Source of the DNA: Alphaproteobacteria bacterium | GTDB taxonomy: Bacteria > Pseudomonadota > Alphaproteobacteria > GCA-2746255 | Reading direction: 5' to 3' | Assembly (NCBI GenBank): GCA_021776275.1 | Contig: JAJFGH010000098.1 | Location: 1-34,686, forward strand | DNA: 34,686 nt | Part shown: piece by piece, positions 1-8,498 of the stretch | Layout of the letters: each line of letters begins with the position of its first letter | How positions within the stretch are numbered: the first letter of the stretch is position 1 | Notes under the pieces: model-generated | Seen by the model: the letters and a program-made list of their open reading frames with translations, nothing else | Database searches by the model: none | Told to the model about the DNA's origin: nothing | Program-made: the position numbers and the translations under genes

Positions 1-1
1 C

Positions 2-967
2 CTTCGCCACGACTGGCAGCGCGAGGAAATCCTCTCTCTTTTTGATCGCCCTTTTAACGATCTTCTTTTCGAGGCGCATTCGCTGCACCGTCGCAATTTC
101 GACCCGAACTGCGTGCAGATCAGCACGCTGCTCAGCATCAAAACAGGCGGTTGTCCGGAAGACTGCAAATATTGTGCGCAAAGCGCGCGCTACGACACCG
201 AAATTGGCGCAGAGAAATTGCTGGCGCTTCAGGAGGTCGTGCGCGAGGCCCGCAAAGCGAAAGAAGCGGGGGCGACGCGTTTTTGCATGGGGGCGGCCTG
301 GCGCAATCCGAAAGAGCGCGACCTTCCCCATATCCTCGAAATGGTTCAGGCCGTGAAGGCGATGGGGCTGGAGACTTGCGCCACCCTAGGCATGGTGACA
401 TCCGAACAGGCGACGGCGTTGAAGGAAGGCGGCCTCGATTATTACAACCACAACGTCGACACCTCGGAAGAATTCTACAGCGAGATCATCACCACGCGGA
501 CCTATCAGGACCGCCTCGACACCCTGGCCAATGTGCGCGCCGCCGGCATGAAGGTTTGCGCGGGCGGCATTGTCGGCATGGGGGAGGCGCGAGCCGACCG
601 GGCCGGCATGCTGATGACGCTTGCGAATTTGCCGGAGCATCCCGAAAGCGTGCCGATCAACCTTTTGATACAGGTGCCGGGTACGCCGATGGCGGACACG
701 GAAGCGCTCGACCCGATCGAATTCGTGCGCACGGTTGCCGTCGCCCGGATTTTGATGCCGCAATCCATGGTTCGCCTGTCGGCCGGACGCGAACACATGA
801 CGGACGAGATGCAGGCGCTATGTTTCTTTGCCGGTGCGAATTCGATCTTCCAGGGCGAAAAATTGCTGACCGCGGGAAACCCGGAAGCAACCGCCGACCG
901 TGCCCTTTTTGACCGCCTCGGTCTTAAAGGAGAGGAACCCGCCGGCGCCGCCCGGCCCCATCGATGA
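2..967 (+). CDS. bioB: Biotin synthase, 5' truncated by window edge
   Basis: The frame is open from base 2 ([64 protein letters not shown]). It has the radical-SAM CxxxCxxC of BioB. The GTG at 113 in the ORF track is internal. Confidence 0.97.
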   Translation, partial: LRHDWQREEILSLFDRPFNDLLFEAHSLHRRNFDPNCVQISTLLSIKTGGCPEDCKYCAQSARYDTEIGAEKLLALQEVVREARKAKEAGATRFCMGAAWRNPKERDLPHILEMVQAVKAMGLETCATLGMVTSEQATALKEGGLDYYNHNVDTSEEFYSEIITTRTYQDRLDTLANVRAAGMKVCAGGIVGMGEARADRAGMLMTLANLPEHPESVPINLLIQVPGTPMADTEALDPIEFVRTVAVARILMPQSMVRLSAGREHMTDEMQALCFFAGANSIFQGEKLLTAGNPEATADRALFDRLGLKGEEPAGAARPHR

Positions 968-2256
968 AACGCGCTGCCCCAGAGAAAAAGGGGCGGCACC
1001 CGGAACATCTTTGGCTGCCCTATACCCAAATGGCGATCGAGACGCCGCCCTTGGAAGCCGTGGCGACGCAAGGCGCGCGCATTCGTCTGAAAGACGGCCG
1101 CGAATTAATAGACGGCATTTCGTCCTGGTGGACGGCCTGCCACGGATACAACCATCCCCATATCCGAGACGCGGTGACGCGTCAGCTTGAAAGCTTTCCG
1201 CACATCATGTTCGGAGGCTTCGTGCACGAGCCCGCCATTCGTCTTGCCGACCGTTTGATTGCCCTGCTGCCGCCGGGGCTGGCGCGCGTCTTCTTTTCCG
1301 AATCTGGCTCCGTCGCCATTGAAATCGCCTTGAAGCTGGCCGTTCAATATTGGGTCAACCGGGGCGAAACCGGGCGCGACCGTTTCGTTGGCTTTCGCCG
1401 CGGCTATCACGGCGATACGCTGGCGGCGATGGCCATCTCGGATCCAGACACCGGGTTTCACGACCGCAAGCATTTCAGCGGCTACATCCCGGAGCATTTC
1501 TTTACGGAAATTCCGAAAAGCGAGACGGACGCGGCGGCGTTTGAAGACTTTCTCCGCCAAAACCGCAGCAAGATCGCGGGCGTGGTGGTGGAACCGCTGG
1601 TCCAGGCGGTGGGCGGCATGCGGTTTCATTCCGCCAAAAGCCTGCGCAGGATCGCCGAAGCCTGCGCGCGCCAGGGCGTGCTTTTCATCGCCGACGAAGT
1701 CGCGACAGGCTTTGGCCGTTTGGGCGCGCTGTTTGCCTGCGAAGAGGCCGGCGTTACGCCGGACATCCTTTGCCTTTCCAAGGCGCTTACCGGGGGTACG
1801 CTTCCCCTGGCGGCGACCGTTGCCAGCGCGGAAATATTCGACGCCTTCTTCGCACCGGACCCGGAGAAAGCCTTTCTGCACGGGCCGACCTTCATGGCGA
1901 ATCCGCTGGCCTGCGCGGCGGCAAACGCGTCGCTCGATCTGTTCGAGCGCGAGCCGCGGCTCGAACAGGTGGCGGCGATAGCCGCACATTTTCAAACCGC
2001 GCTTGAACCTTGCCGGGCGCTTCCCGGCGTTTGCGACGTGCGCGTGAAGGGGGCGGTCGGGGTGGTCCAGCTTGAAGGCGAGGTGGATCACGATTGGCTG
2101 CGCGGCCGTTTTATCGAAGAAGGGGTATGGATTCGTCCTTTTGGCGACATGGTCTATCTGATGCCGCCTTTCGTGATCGAAGAGGCGGAGCTGGGCCGCC
2201 TGACCGATGCCATCGTCAAAGTGGTTGGCGAGTGGTCGGCGCAAAAGCGGGCATGA
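964..2256 (+). CDS. bioA: Adenosylmethionine-8-amino-7-oxononanoate aminotransferase
   Basis: Class III aminotransferase with [24 protein letters not shown] and [12 protein letters not shown] motifs. ATGA overlap with bioB. Confidence 0.95.
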   Translation: MKRAAPEKKGRHPEHLWLPYTQMAIETPPLEAVATQGARIRLKDGRELIDGISSWWTACHGYNHPHIRDAVTRQLESFPHIMFGGFVHEPAIRLADRLIALLPPGLARVFFSESGSVAIEIALKLAVQYWVNRGETGRDRFVGFRRGYHGDTLAAMAISDPDTGFHDRKHFSGYIPEHFFTEIPKSETDAAAFEDFLRQNRSKIAGVVVEPLVQAVGGMRFHSAKSLRRIAEACARQGVLFIADEVATGFGRLGALFACEEAGVTPDILCLSKALTGGTLPLAATVASAEIFDAFFAPDPEKAFLHGPTFMANPLACAAANASLDLFEREPRLEQVAAIAAHFQTALEPCRALPGVCDVRVKGAVGVVQLEGEVDHDWLRGRFIEEGVWIRPFGDMVYLMPPFVIEEAELGRLTDAIVKVVGEWSAQKRA

Positions 2257-2293
2257 AAAAACCCCCGGCCGCAGATCGCGGCCGGGGGTTTTT
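2257..2293. terminator. Bidirectional Rho-independent terminator between convergent genes
   Basis: AAAAACCCCCGGCCGC-agatc-GCGGCCGGGGGTTTTT: perfect 16-nt arms and a 5-nt loop between bioA (+) and the hydrolase (-). Confidence 0.9.
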
Positions 2294-2302
2294 AAAGCTT
2301 GG

Positions 2303-3403
2303 TTACTTGCCCAGGAAGGCTTTCTTCAGCCGGTCGTTGACGAGGTCCGGCTTCTCCCACATCAGGAAGTGACCGCCATCCGGCACATATTCCATCGTGT
2401 AATTGTTGTACCAAAGCGTCACGTCGTTCGACCAAACGGACGGCACGACGGGATCGCCCATTCCCCAAAGGAAGGTCGTATCAAGGTCCGAAATCGTGCG
2501 GTCAAGCGGCGTCCATGGATTGGACGTGATCGAGAGATTGGCGCGATAGAAATTAAAGCCGCCATGCACATTTCCAGGCTTCACGAAGTTGTCCGTGAGG
2601 ATTTCCATTTCTTCGTCCGTGATCAAATCCTTGTTGTAGGACCAATGGGAGAAGAAGTGCTTGAAGTAGCGCTTGGTCGCTTCGCGGCTTGAGGAAACCA
2701 CGTCAACGGCCATGTCGAGCTGATGGAACTGGGAATACCACGATTCCGGGAAATGGCCGGGGCTTAGGTAGCGCGGCCCAAAGCCGGGAACGATGGGGTC
2801 CATGATGCAGGCTTTGATCGTCCGGTTGCGGTATTTGCGGATAAATTTATGAGCGACGACGGAAGCGTAGTCGTGGCCGACGATGTAGGCCTGCTTGATG
2901 TCGAGGGCATCCATCAATTGGGCATAGTCCTCGACGACATGATTCAAATGATATTCCTGGACGTTTTTGAGGTCCGGCTTCTCCGTATCGCCATAGCCCC
3001 GCATGTCCGGCACGATGACGTCGAAATGCTTGGCAAGCTCACCGATGTTTTTGTGCCACTCCCACCAGAAGCCGGGCCAGCCATGCCACAGAAACAGCGG
3101 CGGGCCTTTGCCTTCGCGGACGTAGTGCATCTTGACGTCTTTTAGCTGGACATAATGATGCTTGAAGTCGTCCGGCTTGCGAATGCCGGAAGCGGCCTGG
3201 GCCGAAGGAAAGAAGCCTTCGGACATTTTTTGGCGCAAGGGGAGGCCGGCGCCAAGAAAGGCACCCATGGTGGCAAGGCCCGCGCGCTTGAGAAAACGCC
3301 GCCGCCCGGCATCCGAGATGGGGTCAAAAAGCGCGGCGTCCATAAGTTCGCTGTTTTGGGACGGGGTTTTGCTCGCGCTTCGCTCGGTCTTGGCAATGGT
3401 CAT
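2303..3403 (-). CDS. Alpha/beta hydrolase (epoxide hydrolase-like) with Tat-type N-terminus
   Basis: HGWP oxyanion motif, DMRGYGDTEKP, VGHDYAS nucleophile elbow with Asp, and GGHFLMWEKP. N-terminal GRRRFLKRAGLATMGAFLGAG. Start chosen at MTIAKTERS, preceded by GGAGGAAACC. Confidence 0.82.
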   Translation of the reverse strand: MTIAKTERSASKTPSQNSELMDAALFDPISDAGRRRFLKRAGLATMGAFLGAGLPLRQKMSEGFFPSAQAASGIRKPDDFKHHYVQLKDVKMHYVREGKGPPLFLWHGWPGFWWEWHKNIGELAKHFDVIVPDMRGYGDTEKPDLKNVQEYHLNHVVEDYAQLMDALDIKQAYIVGHDYASVVAHKFIRKYRNRTIKACIMDPIVPGFGPRYLSPGHFPESWYSQFHQLDMAVDVVSSSREATKRYFKHFFSHWSYNKDLITDEEMEILTDNFVKPGNVHGGFNFYRANLSITSNPWTPLDRTISDLDTTFLWGMGDPVVPSVWSNDVTLWYNNYTMEYVPDGGHFLMWEKPDLVNDRLKKAFLGK

Positions 3404-3631
3404 GGTTTCCTCCCTAAAGACTTCCCTTTTTTGCCCTTTTAAGCCGCCATGGCGGCGGCTTCTGCCAAGAAGTATGCCTGCTTTGGCTGCCCGAAGAAAC
3501 GATTTTAGCCCCCTCAAAATCCCGGAATTCCCGCCCTGGATTTACCCCTTGTCAACATGGTTGCCCCAGGGTTAAGCCCGTCACGACGGCGGAGGCAGGG
3601 GCCTCGACGCCTAAAGCAAGGAAACAGGGCC

Positions 3632-4495
3632 ATGGACCCGGAAAAAGAGCGCTACATTCTCACGATCGCCTGTCCGGACCGGAGAGGGATCGTTGCCGCC
3701 GTTTCCGGCTTTCTTGCGAACCAGGACTGCTTCATCACCGAATCGTCCCATTTCGGCGACATGGAGACGGGGCTGTTCTTCATGCGCACGGTTTACCTGC
3801 CGGGGGCGGGGACGCCCTCGGAAGAGGCGTTCGCGGCGCAATTTGCCGATGTTGCCGATGGCTTCCAGATGGAATGGGCGCTTTACGACGGGCGGGCGCG
3901 CCCAAAAGCCCTGATCCTGGTCTCGCGTTTCGACCACTGTTTGAACGACCTGCTTTACCGTTACCGGACGGGGGCGCTTGGCATGGATGTGCCGGCCATC
4001 GTCTCCAACCATGAGGATCTGGCCGATTTGGCAAATTGGCACGGCATTCCCTTTCATCATCTCCCGGTCACGCGGGAAACGAAGGAAGCGCAGGAAGCCA
4101 AAATTCTGGCGCTGGTTGAGGAAAGCGGGGCCGAGCTGGTTGTTCTTGCGCGCTACATGCAAATCCTGACACCGGAATTTTGTGCGAAGCTTCCGGGCCG
4201 GATCATCAACATCCACCATTCCTTCCTTCCCGGTTTCAAGGGCGCAAAGCCCTATCAGCAGGCCCATGAGCGTGGCGTGAAGCTGATCGGCGCCACGGCC
4301 CATTACGTGACGCCCGACCTCGACGAGGGGCCGATCATCGAACAGGAAGTCGAACGCGTCGATCACGCCGATCGGGTCGAGGATTTCGTCCGGGTCGGCC
4401 GCGACATCGAATGCGTCGTGCTGGCACGGGCCGTGCGCTATCACCTCGAACGCCGGCTGCTTCTGCACGGCAAGAAAACGGTGGTCTTTCGGTAA
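3632..4495 (+). CDS. purU: Formyltetrahydrofolate deformylase
   Basis: N-terminal ACT domain (YILTIACPDRRGIVAAVSGFLANQDCFI) and formyltransferase domain (INIHHSFLPGFKGAKPYQQAHERGVKLIGATAHYVTPDLDEGPIIEQ). Confidence 0.95.
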   Translation: MDPEKERYILTIACPDRRGIVAAVSGFLANQDCFITESSHFGDMETGLFFMRTVYLPGAGTPSEEAFAAQFADVADGFQMEWALYDGRARPKALILVSRFDHCLNDLLYRYRTGALGMDVPAIVSNHEDLADLANWHGIPFHHLPVTRETKEAQEAKILALVEESGAELVVLARYMQILTPEFCAKLPGRIINIHHSFLPGFKGAKPYQQAHERGVKLIGATAHYVTPDLDEGPIIEQEVERVDHADRVEDFVRVGRDIECVVLARAVRYHLERRLLLHGKKTVVFR

Positions 4496-4515
4496 ACTCC
4501 CGACGCAGGCGGGCG

Positions 4516-5013
4516 CTATTCGTGGTCGTGGTTGTCTTCGTGCGAAGGGGCGGTGCTGGGGGTTTCGACGTCGGAGCGAACCCCGAGGCCGTGTTCGTAA
4601 ACAAGCTCGCCGCCCTCAAAGGCGGTAAGGCCTAACATGCCAAGGGCAATTGCAAGGGCCGCCAAAAAGCCAAGGGCAATTTTTTCATTGCGCCGATACA
4701 TGCGGGCTGCCCACAGCGCCAGCACCCACCAGGCAATGGCCGTCGGCACCGCCCAGTTTCGATGGTCCGTCATTTCCGCGTGGCTCGCCGCGTCATGAGT
4801 GACGGTGTAATAGGCGTAAAACCCGGCGCTGATGGTGGCGATCGTAAAAAACGCGCCAAGCCAGAGATTCCAATAGGCCGCAATCTGCAACGGCTTGGCC
4901 CAGCTTCTGCTGGCGAAGGCTGTGCTTGTAAAAAAAAGCAGGCCCGACGTCACAAAAAGAGCAACCGTGAAATGGACGAAGATCGGGTGCCAGTTGGGCA
5001 CAATTTCGATCAT
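4516..5013 (-). CDS. DUF2231-type small membrane protein with His/Asp-rich C-terminus
   Basis: NWHPIFVHFTVAL start typical of DUF2231, four hydrophobic segments, C-terminal SHEDNHDHE. Confidence 0.75.
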   Translation of the reverse strand: MIEIVPNWHPIFVHFTVALFVTSGLLFFTSTAFASRSWAKPLQIAAYWNLWLGAFFTIATISAGFYAYYTVTHDAASHAEMTDHRNWAVPTAIAWWVLALWAARMYRRNEKIALGFLAALAIALGMLGLTAFEGGELVYEHGLGVRSDVETPSTAPSHEDNHDHE

Positions 5014-5098
5014 GCTTTTCTCCTGGACTTAAGATGCGCCATCGGGGCTGCGACCCGGAACGCGTTGTGACGCATTCCGGGTCGGTGCTTTTCTTCTT

Positions 5099-5365
5099 TT
5101 AATGGTCTTGCATCATTTCTTTCATGTGTTCTTTTGCTTTTTCCTTATTCCCTTCCATCTTCTCCATATTTTTTTCCATTTTCTCCATGTTTTCTTCTTT
5201 CTTCATTTCCTTGTGGGATTTTGCTTCGTCCTTGTGCTCTTGCATCATGCCTTTCCCTTGCATCATGCCGTCTTTTTTCTCCATGTGATGCCCGGCCAGG
5301 CTGGGCGAAGCGGTCATCGCCAATGCGAGGGCAAGGGCCGGTATCGTAAAAAAGAATTTTTTCAT
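5099..5365 (-). CDS. Small secreted Met/Lys/Glu/His-rich protein, putative periplasmic metal-binding peptide
   Basis: MKKFFFTIPALALALAMTASPSLAG signal peptide followed by HHMEKKDGMMQGKGMMQEHKDEAKSHKEMKKEENMEKMEKNMEKMEG. Start chosen at MKKFFF, not the ORF-track start. Confidence 0.65.
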   Translation of the reverse strand: MKKFFFTIPALALALAMTASPSLAGHHMEKKDGMMQGKGMMQEHKDEAKSHKEMKKEENMEKMEKNMEKMEGNKEKAKEHMKEMMQDH

Positions 5366-5415
5366 CGGATGTCTCCTTCCTAAGGGTCTGTCACGGATTC
5401 GATAACGTTTCAGGC

Positions 5416-6645
5416 TCAATGCCCGCCTGAAATGGGCCCGAAATTGAAAGCATCGTGTTCCAGGTTAAGAATGCTGCCTCGTTCGCCGACCGATTCATTG
5501 AAGATATGGTCAAAGGCGAACACGAATCCAAGGACGAATTTATGTTCGCTGTCGATGCCGGTCGCGGTTTCCAGAAGCGAATCGTTCTCCGTGTATTGGT
5601 ATTGGGTAAAGAAATCGATTCCGCTTCCAAGGCGGTAGGCGTAGGTCGGCACGATCGAGAAGGCCGAGGCGTTCGAGAAATTCCGGTAATCCTTCCAGGC
5701 GACGGTAATTGCCGCTTCGCCGCGGGTTTGAAGGTAGGGGCGGTAGAGGAAGCGAAGCGAGGCCGCGACGCCCATGCTTTCCGCCCGGCGCCGTTCGAAG
5801 CGTTCCGCCAAGGCGGACACCTTGGCGCCGTCCTGGTAGATCCCCTGAACGTCCAGCGACCATTCGCCTTCCGGGTTGCCGTTGAGGTTGAGGGATAGCG
5901 CGCCGATGAGCGCAAAGGCCTCGTCCTTGGGTGCCGTGCCAAGGGCGTCGAGGTTTTGAAAATAGCCGGTGAGGCCTGCGAAGCGTACGCCGGGCGCCAC
6001 CATCAAGGCTTCGGGTATTTCATAGGCAAGGGTCACGCTGCTGCCGTTCACGTCGCTGCTCGATTGGCGCTTGGCGGCGAGGTTCGTCTCCGTCTGGGCG
6101 AGCAGGGCGCCGGAAAAGCGCAAATTCGGCATGGCCCACCAGCTTGCCTGGCCGAGGCCGCCGAAGATTTGGTATTCCTCGGCTTCCGCGTTCGACTGGC
6201 CGTTGCCGACATAGACAAAATCGACAAGGTCGTCGTCGCGGATGGTCGGAAAGGCGATCAGCCCGTTTGGCAGTCGCGACCGTCCCATCTTGACCTCATA
6301 AGCCGGCCCGCCGATTCCGGCGAAGGCCTGATGCAGGTAGATGTCGTCTTCGAGGTCCGTATCGTCTTCGGGCGCCTTGATGCCGAAGGTGGCAAAGCCA
6401 TAGCTTTCGCTGTCGAAGAGGTATTTCGAAAACCCGAAAAGCAGGCTGCTGTCGGCAATGTCGAGCTTGGTCGAATCGCCGCTGCCCGGGCCGTTTTGCC
6501 AGGTCTGGTCGAAGGTGGCGACGATCCGGCCGCCGATGGCGATCTCCGGCGTTACTTTCGGATCGATCTCCAGGGCAAACGCCGGTGGCGCCGCAAGGCA
6601 GGCGGCCAGCGCGATGGCGAAATGTCGAGTGCGTTGGTTTTTCAT
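5416..6645 (-). CDS. Outer-membrane porin-like beta-barrel protein
   Basis: Signal peptide (FAIALAACLAAPPAFAL), acidic and aromatic alternating beta-strand composition, porin-like GGRIVATFDQTW and KMGRSRLPNGL segments. Confidence 0.65.
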   Translation of the reverse strand: MKNQRTRHFAIALAACLAAPPAFALEIDPKVTPEIAIGGRIVATFDQTWQNGPGSGDSTKLDIADSSLLFGFSKYLFDSESYGFATFGIKAPEDDTDLEDDIYLHQAFAGIGGPAYEVKMGRSRLPNGLIAFPTIRDDDLVDFVYVGNGQSNAEAEEYQIFGGLGQASWWAMPNLRFSGALLAQTETNLAAKRQSSSDVNGSSVTLAYEIPEALMVAPGVRFAGLTGYFQNLDALGTAPKDEAFALIGALSLNLNGNPEGEWSLDVQGIYQDGAKVSALAERFERRRAESMGVAASLRFLYRPYLQTRGEAAITVAWKDYRNFSNASAFSIVPTYAYRLGSGIDFFTQYQYTENDSLLETATGIDSEHKFVLGFVFAFDHIFNESVGERGSILNLEHDAFNFGPISGGH

Positions 6646-6654
6646 CCTACCCTC

Positions 6655-7941
6655 CTATTCGTTCAAGGCGATGGACGGCACATAAGGCGCGTCGTCCATG
6701 TCCTCGTAGGTCAGCATGGTCAGCATGCCGCCCGGATAAATGCCGTTGTTCGTCACGCGACGGACGTCGTGATCGTGAAACGTCCAGAAACCCGGATTGT
6801 CGCCATAGATCACAATGTCGGCGGTTTTTCCGGGATGGATGGGGATGGTGTTCATCCGCTCGGGCCGCTCCAGCGGGTTGCCGTCATCCGCCACTTTCCA
6901 GAACTGGTGCCCGTGCAGATGCATGTGGTGGGAAAGCATGCCGCCATTGATGAGGCGGACGCGGATATATTCGCCTTTTCGAATCTTGATGGCTTCGGTC
7001 GCCGGATAGGATTTTCCGTTGATCGCGAAGAAATCCGGCTCGATTTTCGGGGCCTCGGCATTGCCGCGCGTATAAGGGGGGTGCCAGCCGTCCTCGATGG
7101 CCTGCACAAAATCCGCATAGGTTTTGAAAAACCCGTGGGTTCGCGAAGACAGCTTCCCCAAGGCCATCAGGCGGTTCACGCGTTTCATGCCCTTCAGGAC
7201 TTCGTTCATGGTCTTGCGCGAAAAATTCAGGTCGAAACTTTCCAGCATCAGCACGTAGTCCCGTTCGTAAGGAAAGCGTTTGCGAATGGGATCGTCCGAT
7301 GATTCGATAATGAAGGCGCCGTGAAGCGCCGACATCATGTGCATCGGCGTCGACCAATGGCAGTGATAGAAGCGGGTGCCGGCGGGCCGCGCCTGAAAGC
7401 GATAAACGAAGGTCTCTTTTGGGTGGATCGGGTCCTGGGTCACCATCGGCACGCCGTCCATGGTGTAAACGACGTCGAGGCCATGCCAATGAACCGTGTG
7501 CATCTCTTCCGTGTTGTTCGTCACGCGGACCTTGATCCAATCGTTTTCCTGAACCCGGAAGACCGGTCCCGGCACCTGGCCGTTGAAGGCGAAGGCGGGG
7601 AGGTGCACCTTCGGCAACAATTCGTGGTTCACGATGTCGAAGCTAAGGTCAAAGGTCCGGTAAGAAACGTCTGCGTCGGAAGGCGCGCCGGGCGGCTCCG
7701 TGATGGCGCCCATCATGTTGTGACCCGGCGTGTACATCATCGAGCCCTTGCCCGGCGCATTGGGCTGGGTCATGTAGCCATGGCCATGGCCTTCCATCTC
7801 GGCGGCGTTGGCTGCCCCGGCAACCAGGCTGCCGCCGGCCAGGGCCAGCGTCGTTTGAAGAAATCGCCGCCGGCCGGCATCGTCCGGCCGCGCCAGGGCG
7901 GTTTCTTCGGTTTTGAATGGGTGGTCCGGGCTCTCCGACAT
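6655..7941 (-). CDS. Multicopper oxidase-family (CopA-like) protein, Tat-exported, atypical T1 site
   Basis: RRRFLQTTLALAGG Tat-type signal, then HWHG, HCHW and HMHLHGH motifs. C-terminal motif is HDHDVRRVTNNGIYPGGM. Start taken at MSESPDHPF. Confidence 0.85.
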   Translation of the reverse strand: MSESPDHPFKTEETALARPDDAGRRRFLQTTLALAGGSLVAGAANAAEMEGHGHGYMTQPNAPGKGSMMYTPGHNMMGAITEPPGAPSDADVSYRTFDLSFDIVNHELLPKVHLPAFAFNGQVPGPVFRVQENDWIKVRVTNNTEEMHTVHWHGLDVVYTMDGVPMVTQDPIHPKETFVYRFQARPAGTRFYHCHWSTPMHMMSALHGAFIIESSDDPIRKRFPYERDYVLMLESFDLNFSRKTMNEVLKGMKRVNRLMALGKLSSRTHGFFKTYADFVQAIEDGWHPPYTRGNAEAPKIEPDFFAINGKSYPATEAIKIRKGEYIRVRLINGGMLSHHMHLHGHQFWKVADDGNPLERPERMNTIPIHPGKTADIVIYGDNPGFWTFHDHDVRRVTNNGIYPGGMLTMLTYEDMDDAPYVPSIALNE

Positions 7942-8018
7942 GTTGTCGCTCCTCATTGCCTCGTCGCCACGAAACCGCCAATTGGCGGCCGCGAAGCGGT
8001 TTCATCGTTTCGGGCGGA

Positions 8019-8375
8019 TTAGAGGATGGCGAATTGCGGAGGGGCGGAAGGGGGTGCCGTCAGATGGCTGGGAGGCAGGCGAAGCGCCCGGGGCTGGACG
8101 ATGGGCGCCGGCAGGGCGCGGCCGGCGACGGCGATTTCCGGCACAAGGCCGGAGGCGACGGCGACGCTGCAACAGCACCCGGCCATGGGCTCGCACGATG
8201 TGTTTTGGTCATGGGCGACGGCTTCATTCGAAGCCATCTCATGGTGCGAACTGGCGGCTTCGTCGCAAGGAGAGGCCTGGCCGCCGAGCGCCGTCCAATC
8301 CGACGCGGCCAGCAAGGCCGCCCCGAGAATCAGGGCAAATCCAAAGGCCAGATAGGTGGAAGCCGGTTTTTTCAC
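8019..8375 (-). CDS. Small Cys/His-containing secreted or membrane protein, putative metal-associated
   Basis: GTG start VKKPASTYLAFGFALILGAALLAASDW (hydrophobic N-terminus), then SHHEMASNEAVAHDQNTSCEPMAGCCCSVAVASG and a Pro-rich tail. First gene after the CueR-like promoter. Confidence 0.5.
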   Translation of the reverse strand: MKKPASTYLAFGFALILGAALLAASDWTALGGQASPCDEAASSHHEMASNEAVAHDQNTSCEPMAGCCCSVAVASGLVPEIAVAGRALPAPIVQPRALRLPPSHLTAPPSAPPQFAIL

Positions 8376-8406
8376 GCCGTTCCCGATGTGCCATGGCGAG
8401 GTCAAA

Positions 8407-8437
8407 CGAGTAAACGTTCCCGCGGCTGGAAGGTCAA
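8407..8437 (-). promoter_or_regulatory. CueR/MerR-family type metal-responsive promoter
   Basis: Minus strand reads TTGACC-TTCCAGCCGCGGGAACGTT-TACTCG: -35, 19-bp spacer, -10. Embedded dyad ACCTTCC-N7-GGAACGT resembles the ACCTTCC-N7-GGAAGGT operator of CueR-controlled copA promoters. Confidence 0.72.
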
Positions 8438-8498
8438 TGGGAAAGGGCGCCGAAACTAGGGATTGACGGACACCCTCGCAGCTTTTCTCATAGGGGCG

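Noticed and set aside
1105-2244. Minus-strand ORF of 379 aa opposite bioA
   Set aside because: Basic, low-information translation fully antisense to a clear bioA gene.
5102-5383. Phe/Leu-rich plus-strand ORF resembling a membrane protein
   Set aside because: It is the complement of the Met/Lys/Glu-rich secreted peptide; the hydrophobicity is a codon-complement artefact.
5956-7302. Plus-strand ORF of 448 aa
   Set aside because: Antisense to the porin and multicopper oxidase genes, which have signal peptides and family motifs on the minus strand.
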